From CAYOYK01 sp964408185 (GTDB lineage: Bacteria; Bacillota; Clostridia; Christensenellales; Aristaeellaceae), in NCBI GenBank assembly GCA_964408185.1, contig CAYOYK010000006.1, positions 1 through 64,000 of the forward strand: a DNA stretch of 64,000 nucleotides, read 5' to 3'. Position 1 is the first letter of the stretch. Every line of letters begins with the position of its first letter. The position numbers were made by a program, and so were the translations under genes. Positions 59,897 to 64,000 of this stretch are shown in pieces. The notes beneath the pieces were generated by a model. It was not told where the DNA came from and made no database searches. It was given only the letters and a program-made list of their open reading frames with translations.

Positions 59897-60907
59897 TTAC
59901 AGCGCGGCTTGCAGCAGCGCCCAAACCTTGGGCCCAAAGATGATCAGCCCGGCGGCGGCGGCCGCGAGGGCGCAGGCCAGCACCGCGCCCGCGGCGGTAT
60001 CCTTGGCCAGCTTGGCGCGGGGATCCTCGTGCGGCATGCAGATGTCCACCGTCGTCTCGATGGCGGTATTGATGAGCTCCGCGCCGATCACCAGCCCGAA
60101 CAGGATCACGCACGCGATCCACTCGCCGGCGCTCAGGCCGAGCATCAGTCCAAACAGGATCACAAGCGTCATCACCGTAAAGTGGATGATGAGGTTGCGT
60201 TCGGTGCGCAGCCCCTCGGCCAGCCCGTCCGCCGCGTGACGGAAGCTCGCCAGCAGGCCGCCGTGCTTGGCCTCCGGCTGCTCCCGCAGGTAGAGGCCGT
60301 CGCCCTGACGGATATACTGCCGCGTCAGGGCGCAATAGACGATCAGGTACGCGCAGGTGATCAGGCAGCCGCCCAGCACGTCGCTGAAGTAGTGCATGCC
60401 GAGGTACAGCCTGCTCAAGCAGATGAGCGCGATCAGGGCGGACAGTCCCGCTGTGAGGAGGCGGCGCGTGCGCTTGCTCAGCGGCGCCTGCCAGCACAGG
60501 AAGATCAAAAAGCCGTAAAACGCCGTAGCCGCCATGGCGTGACCGCTGGGGAAGCTGTACCCCGTATCGGCCGCCAAGCGCAGCGCGGCCAGCGGGCGCT
60601 CGCGCTGAAAAAGCGCCTTGAGCGCCAGATTGCCCACCGTGGCGATGATCAAATTGCCAAGCATCGGAATGCAGTATGCCTTTTTGCGCAGAAAAATGAC
60701 CAGCGCCACGCTCAGCACGGCCAAGCAGACCGTGCTTGCCAGCGCGGACAGCGCCGTGCAAAGCCCGGTTGCCACGGGCGAACGGGCGGCGACCAGCGCC
60801 TGCTGGATGGAGGTATCCAGCGGCTGCCAGCTGTCCAGCGTCAGCGCGACGCACACAAATCCGGCCAAGCAAAGCCCCGCCGCGAGCCAGCGTATCCAGC
60901 GTCTCAT
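59897..60907 (-). CDS. Fusion of PAP2 lipid-pyrophosphate phosphatase and DgkA-type undecaprenol kinase
   Basis: A 336-residue membrane protein. The N-terminal PAP2 domain (about residues 1-215) has all three motifs: KALFQRERP, PSGHAMAA and SRLYLGMHYFSD. The C-terminal DgkA/UdpK domain (about 222-336) has RTERNLIIH, GAELINTAIETTVD and KDTAAGAVL, which hold its catalytic and Mg-binding Glu residues. One domain would dephosphorylate undecaprenyl-pyrophosphate, the other phosphorylate undecaprenol; both yield undecaprenyl-phosphate. Start 60907 follows GGAAGG. It leads the BceRS-BceAB genes with a 23-bp gap. Lipid specificity is inferred. Confidence 0.92.
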   Translation of the reverse strand: MRRWIRWLAAGLCLAGFVCVALTLDSWQPLDTSIQQALVAARSPVATGLCTALSALASTVCLAVLSVALVIFLRKKAYCIPMLGNLIIATVGNLALKALFQRERPLAALRLAADTGYSFPSGHAMAATAFYGFLIFLCWQAPLSKRTRRLLTAGLSALIALICLSRLYLGMHYFSDVLGGCLITCAYLIVYCALTRQYIRQGDGLYLREQPEAKHGGLLASFRHAADGLAEGLRTERNLIIHFTVMTLVILFGLMLGLSAGEWIACVILFGLVIGAELINTAIETTVDICMPHEDPRAKLAKDTAAGAVLACALAAAAAGLIIFGPKVWALLQAAL

Positions 60908-60934
60908 GCAAAACCCTTCCTTCCGTGCCCTATC

Positions 60935-60963
60935 AGCATACCACAAATGATGCGCGTTGCCAA
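60935..60963 (-). promoter_or_regulatory. Promoter of the PAP2-DgkA / bceRS transcript
   Basis: On the minus strand TTGGCA (60963-60958) and TATGCT (60940-60935) have 17-bp spacing, 28 bp before the start codon. Confidence 0.65.
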
Positions 60964-60980
60964 TGAGAGGAACATTAAGG

Positions 60981-61009
60981 TTGTGATTCGCACCGTTCTG
61001 CGGTATACT
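60981..61009 (+). promoter_or_regulatory. Promoter of the nucleotidase-nadR operon
   Basis: TTGTGA (60981-60986), 17 bp, TATACT (61004-61009), divergent from the PAP2-DgkA promoter. Confidence 0.7.
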
Positions 61010-61057
61010 GTTCCTGCTAGATCCCCGCGTGACGGGGCTCGGAAAACAGGTGATACA

Positions 61058-62992
61058 ATGAGACGCCTTTTATCTTTTGTGCTGGCGGCGCTGCTGCTGC
61101 TAGCGACGGCGCCTGCCGCGCGTGCGCAGGAGGACGAGCTGACCTTCCTTTTTACATCCGATATCCATTCCAACTTGGTTGCCCATCAGGCGGAGATTGA
61201 CGGGCAGGGCCAGCGGCTGGGCGGCTTTGCGAGGCTGGCCACCGCCGTGCGCGCCCGCTATGCCGAGGGCTCCACGCTGCTGGTGGACAGCGGTGATTTT
61301 ACCATGGGCACGCTGTATCAGGATTATTGCGAAAGCGACGCGCTGGAGCTGTGCCTGATGGATCGGCTGGGCTACGACGCGGTCGCGCTGGGCAACCATG
61401 ATTTTGAGCTGACCGTGGACGGCCTGCGCAAGGAGCTGGATCGCTACCACGCGCAGGGCGGCCGCGCGGCGATCCTCTGCTCCAATTTGGTCGCATCCTC
61501 CGGCGAGAGCGCGGCCGTTGACAACGCCACCAATCCCATGGCGGACGCGGGCGTGCTCAACTATGCGGTCGTGGAGCGCGGCGGCCTGCGCGTCGGGCTA
61601 TTTTCGCTGATCGGGAAGCAGGCCGTAAAGTATACGCCGTCCGAGCCGTACGCCTTTGCCGATCAGGTGGCGACCGCCAAGGCCTGCGTGCGGTACCTGC
61701 GCGAAACGGAGCGCGTGGATATGGTCGTTCTGCTGTCCCACTGCGGGATCATGCCGGACGGCTCCTTCACCGAGGACGCGGATATCGCCAAGGCCGTGGA
61801 CGGCATCGATGTGATCGTCTCCGGCCACATGCACACGGCGCTCCGGGAGCCTATCGTGGAGAACGGCACGGTGATCGTTTGCGCGGGCACGGCGCTCAAT
61901 TACTTGGGTTCCCTGCAAATGAAGCGCGTGGACGGCCAATGGACGCTTGCCGCGCACGAGCTCATCCCATTGTCCGACGACGTGGCGGAGGACGAGGCCA
62001 CGGCCGCGCTCATCGCGCCCTACACACGCGAGATCGAGGCCGGCTACATGGCGCGATATGGCGTCGATCTGCCCCTTGACGCGGTGGTGGCGACCTCTCC
62101 GTATGATTTTTCCGATACGGAGCTGTTTGCGCGCTGCGATAATTACAGCTTTGGCGCGCTGATGGCCGACTCATATCTGGACACGCTGCATAAACTGGGC
62201 TACGATGATGTGTGGATCGCCGGGGTGCCCACCGGGACGGTGCGCGCGGGCCTGTACAAGGGCGATATGACGCTGATGGACGTGTACAACGTGCTCAGCT
62301 ACGGCATTTCGCCGCTGGATGGCTCCGCGGGCGCGCCCATCGTGACGGCCTGCCTGACGGGCAGCGAGCTGTACGACGTGTGCGAGACCAGCATCTCCGT
62401 GGGCAGCCTGATGGACAGCGCGCAGATTCTCCTAAGCGGCATGCGGTACACGTACAGTCCGCAGCGCCCGATTCTGAATCATGTATACAAGGTCGAGGTT
62501 CTCAACCCCGCGACGGGCGAGTACGAGCCTGTGGAGCGCAATGACGACAAGCTGTACAAGATCGCCTTTTCATGGACGAGCGCCCAGTCCCTCGGACTGA
62601 TCTCCTCCAGCACCTACGGGCTGCTCAACCTGCGGCTCCTCAACGAGGCGGGCGAGCCGCTGGATACTGACGAGAAGCTGAAGGAGCGCATCATCACCTA
62701 CCGGACGCCGAGCGGGGAGACGCGCGAGCTCAAGGAGTGGTATGCGCTGTACAGCTATGTGAGCAGCTTCCCCGCCAACGCGGACGGCGTGCCGGAGGTG
62801 CCCGCCAAGTACGGCGAGGAGGCCGGCTACATGGTGCGCACGGACGCGGACATTGCAACCTTCTTCCGCAATCCCAGCAAAACCGCGTGGATTATGCTGG
62901 CGATTGTGATCGTCCTGCTGCTGCTGGTTGCGCTGATCGTCCGGCAGAGCGTGCGCCGCCATCGCCGCAAGCATCCCAAGCAGTCCGCATAA
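61058..62992 (+). CDS. Surface 5'-nucleotidase (UshA/NadN-like), C-terminally anchored
   Basis: A 644-residue exported metallophosphoesterase. A signal peptide (residues 1-23, AARAQ) is followed by the calcineurin-like domain with FTSDIHSN, DSGDF, LGNHDFE, LSHCG and GHMHT metal-binding motifs (about 30-270), a 5_nucleotid_C domain (about 330-520), a linker, and a C-terminal membrane helix (about 605-625) with a basic tail. It would dephosphorylate nucleotides outside the cell, and some relatives also split NAD. ATG 61058 is the start that keeps the signal peptide; the open frame further upstream is spurious. Confidence 0.92.
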   Translation: MRRLLSFVLAALLLLATAPAARAQEDELTFLFTSDIHSNLVAHQAEIDGQGQRLGGFARLATAVRARYAEGSTLLVDSGDFTMGTLYQDYCESDALELCLMDRLGYDAVALGNHDFELTVDGLRKELDRYHAQGGRAAILCSNLVASSGESAAVDNATNPMADAGVLNYAVVERGGLRVGLFSLIGKQAVKYTPSEPYAFADQVATAKACVRYLRETERVDMVVLLSHCGIMPDGSFTEDADIAKAVDGIDVIVSGHMHTALREPIVENGTVIVCAGTALNYLGSLQMKRVDGQWTLAAHELIPLSDDVAEDEATAALIAPYTREIEAGYMARYGVDLPLDAVVATSPYDFSDTELFARCDNYSFGALMADSYLDTLHKLGYDDVWIAGVPTGTVRAGLYKGDMTLMDVYNVLSYGISPLDGSAGAPIVTACLTGSELYDVCETSISVGSLMDSAQILLSGMRYTYSPQRPILNHVYKVEVLNPATGEYEPVERNDDKLYKIAFSWTSAQSLGLISSSTYGLLNLRLLNEAGEPLDTDEKLKERIITYRTPSGETRELKEWYALYSYVSSFPANADGVPEVPAKYGEEAGYMVRTDADIATFFRNPSKTAWIMLAIVIVLLLLVALIVRQSVRRHRRKHPKQSA

Positions 62993-63007
62993 ACAGGAGG
63001 GAACGGC

Positions 63008-64000
63008 ATGTATAAGCTGGGCGTATACTTCGGGCGCTTCTGCCCGCCGCACAGAGGCCACCTGTACCAGATCATTGAGGCCTCCACGCAGTGTGAGAAG
63101 CTCGTGGTGGTCATCTCCGACAACGCGACGCAAACCGAGGCCATCTGCCGCGAGGCCGGGCTGCCGACCATCACCTACCAGCTCCGCAAGCAGTGGATAT
63201 CCCAGCAGGTGCAGGACATGGAGCACATTGTCGTGCGTGTGCTGGACGAGACGGACATCCCGGAGTATCCCAACGGCTGGGTGGCATGGAGCCAACGCAT
63301 GCGGGACGTGGTGGGGGAGAAGATCGACGCGTTTTTTGTGGGCGATAACGAGTACCGCGGTACCCTCGCGCAGTACTTCCCGGAGTCCCGCGTCGAGCTG
63401 TTTGACCCCAGCCGCACCCGCTACCCGATTTCCGCCACGGACATCCGGCGGGATATTCTGGGCAACTGGCAGTACATCCTTGGCTCGGCCCGCCCGTTCT
63501 TTGCCAAAAAGGTGCTGATCGCCGGAACCGAAAGCTGCGGCAAGACCACGCTGACCAAGTGCCTCGCCAAGCTCTACAACACCTCTTGGTCCGAGGAGGT
63601 CGGCCGCTATTACGCCCGCGATTATTTGGGCAACGACGAGACTGTGTATACGGATACCGATTTTGGCCGCATCGCGCACCTGCAGTACGAGCAGGATTAT
63701 CACGCGCTGCGCAACGCCAACAAGGTCTGCTTTTTTGATACCGACGCGACCTATACCGATTATTTTTGCGAGCTGTACATGGGCCGGCGCAACAAGCTGG
63801 TGGAGGCGTACATCGATCACGCGCGCTACGATGTGCTGCTGTACCTCCAGCCGGATGTAAAGTGGGTGGACGACGGCATGCGTCTGAACGGCGATCAGGA
63901 GCGCCGCATGATGCTCAGCAAGCGTCTGCTGGATATGTACCGCGCCTATGGCTTTGGCGAAAAGATCTGCATTGTCACAGGCAACTACACCGAGCGCCTT
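63008..64000 (+). CDS. nadR: Bifunctional NMN adenylyltransferase / nicotinamide riboside kinase (NadR), 3' end missing
   Basis: At least 331 residues; the frame is open to the window edge. The N-terminal nucleotidyltransferase has GRFCPPHRGHL with the HxGH motif, and SATDIRRD. The C-terminal kinase begins with the P-loop GTESCGKTTL (about residues 172-181). No N-terminal helix-turn-helix is present, so it is not a repressor as in E. coli. GGAGGG precedes the start, 15 bp after the nucleotidase, so the two are cotranscribed. It phosphorylates nicotinamide riboside and adenylates NMN to NAD. Confidence 0.95.
   Translation, partial: MYKLGVYFGRFCPPHRGHLYQIIEASTQCEKLVVVISDNATQTEAICREAGLPTITYQLRKQWISQQVQDMEHIVVRVLDETDIPEYPNGWVAWSQRMRDVVGEKIDAFFVGDNEYRGTLAQYFPESRVELFDPSRTRYPISATDIRRDILGNWQYILGSARPFFAKKVLIAGTESCGKTTLTKCLAKLYNTSWSEEVGRYYARDYLGNDETVYTDTDFGRIAHLQYEQDYHALRNANKVCFFDTDATYTDYFCELYMGRRNKLVEAYIDHARYDVLLYLQPDVKWVDDGMRLNGDQERRMMLSKRLLDMYRAYGFGEKICIVTGNYTERL

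Noticed and set aside
59184..60911. 575-residue fused frame joining bceR to sequence upstream
   Set aside because: The upstream part is the PAP2-DgkA gene read in the wrong frame. ATG 59873 has its own GGAGG and gives a normal-length regulator.
59876..61057. N-terminal extension of the 5'-nucleotidase frame
   Set aside because: It overlaps the PAP2-DgkA gene antisense and the nucleotidase promoter; the signal peptide begins at 61058.

Overview
The window is GC-rich chromosomal DNA from a Gram-positive bacterium, most likely an anaerobic member of the Clostridia, perhaps a gut lineage such as Christensenellales; the order is a guess. Supporting signs are RNase J, KtrAB, a BceRS-BceAB module, a dgt-dnaG-sigA-trmK-nif3 block, strong Shine-Dalgarno sites, many near-consensus sigma-A promoters, a sortase-type surface protein and plant-polysaccharide enzymes. 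I saw no phage, insertion sequence, plasmid or CRISPR genes. One gene is clearly frameshifted (tetR) and one has lost its expected ATG (the GNAT gene between serC and serA).

Layout. 1-5644: 5' part of rpoB with its own promoter, an RseC-like membrane protein, RNase J and an HtrA protease. 5645-6355: gene-poor, with a 15-bp tandem repeat and a promoter. 6356-9455: sugar ABC importer without an ATPase. 9548-18542 (minus): long block running dgt, dnaG, sigA, trmK, nif3, a C4 zinc-ribbon protein, pyrimidine-nucleoside phosphorylase, NUDIX hydrolase and an unknown small protein. 18643-22337: DUF89 protein, then an ABC-2 exporter with a leader. 22472-25275 (minus): serC-GNAT-serA serine pathway. 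25601-26968: secreted or anchored polysaccharide deacetylase.

27024-37008 is a galactan locus: LacI regulator, divergent promoters with operator-like palindromes, binding protein, two permeases, an unfamiliar 615-residue protein, a 72-residue zinc ribbon, a cytoplasmic GH53 and a secreted GH53 galactanase. The expected route is extracellular galactan cleavage, import of galacto-oligosaccharides, intracellular GH53 trimming, and final cleavage to galactose by the GH2 enzyme at 52028-55012. A GH78 rhamnosidase nearby points to rhamnogalacturonan-I pectin.

37093-44706: tRNA-Pro, a surface protein in less GC-rich DNA lying between two look-alike terminator hairpins, murI, wecB, KtrB-KtrA and an esterase. 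44769-48801 (minus): acetyltransferase and heterodimeric ABC exporter. 48875-55012: GH78, broken tetR and GH2. 55325-60907 (minus): a PAP2-DgkA fusion followed by BceR-BceS-BceA-BceB, which I read as one undecaprenyl-phosphate and antimicrobial-peptide stress cassette. 61058-64000: surface 5'-nucleotidase and NadR, a plausible NAD-precursor salvage pair.

Nothing here is certain to be a new system. The best candidates for novelty are the PAP2-DgkA/Bce cassette, the 615-residue protein and zinc ribbon of the galactan operon, the possible island next to tRNA-Pro, and two strongly structured non-coding stretches (39488-39710 and 55061-55243).
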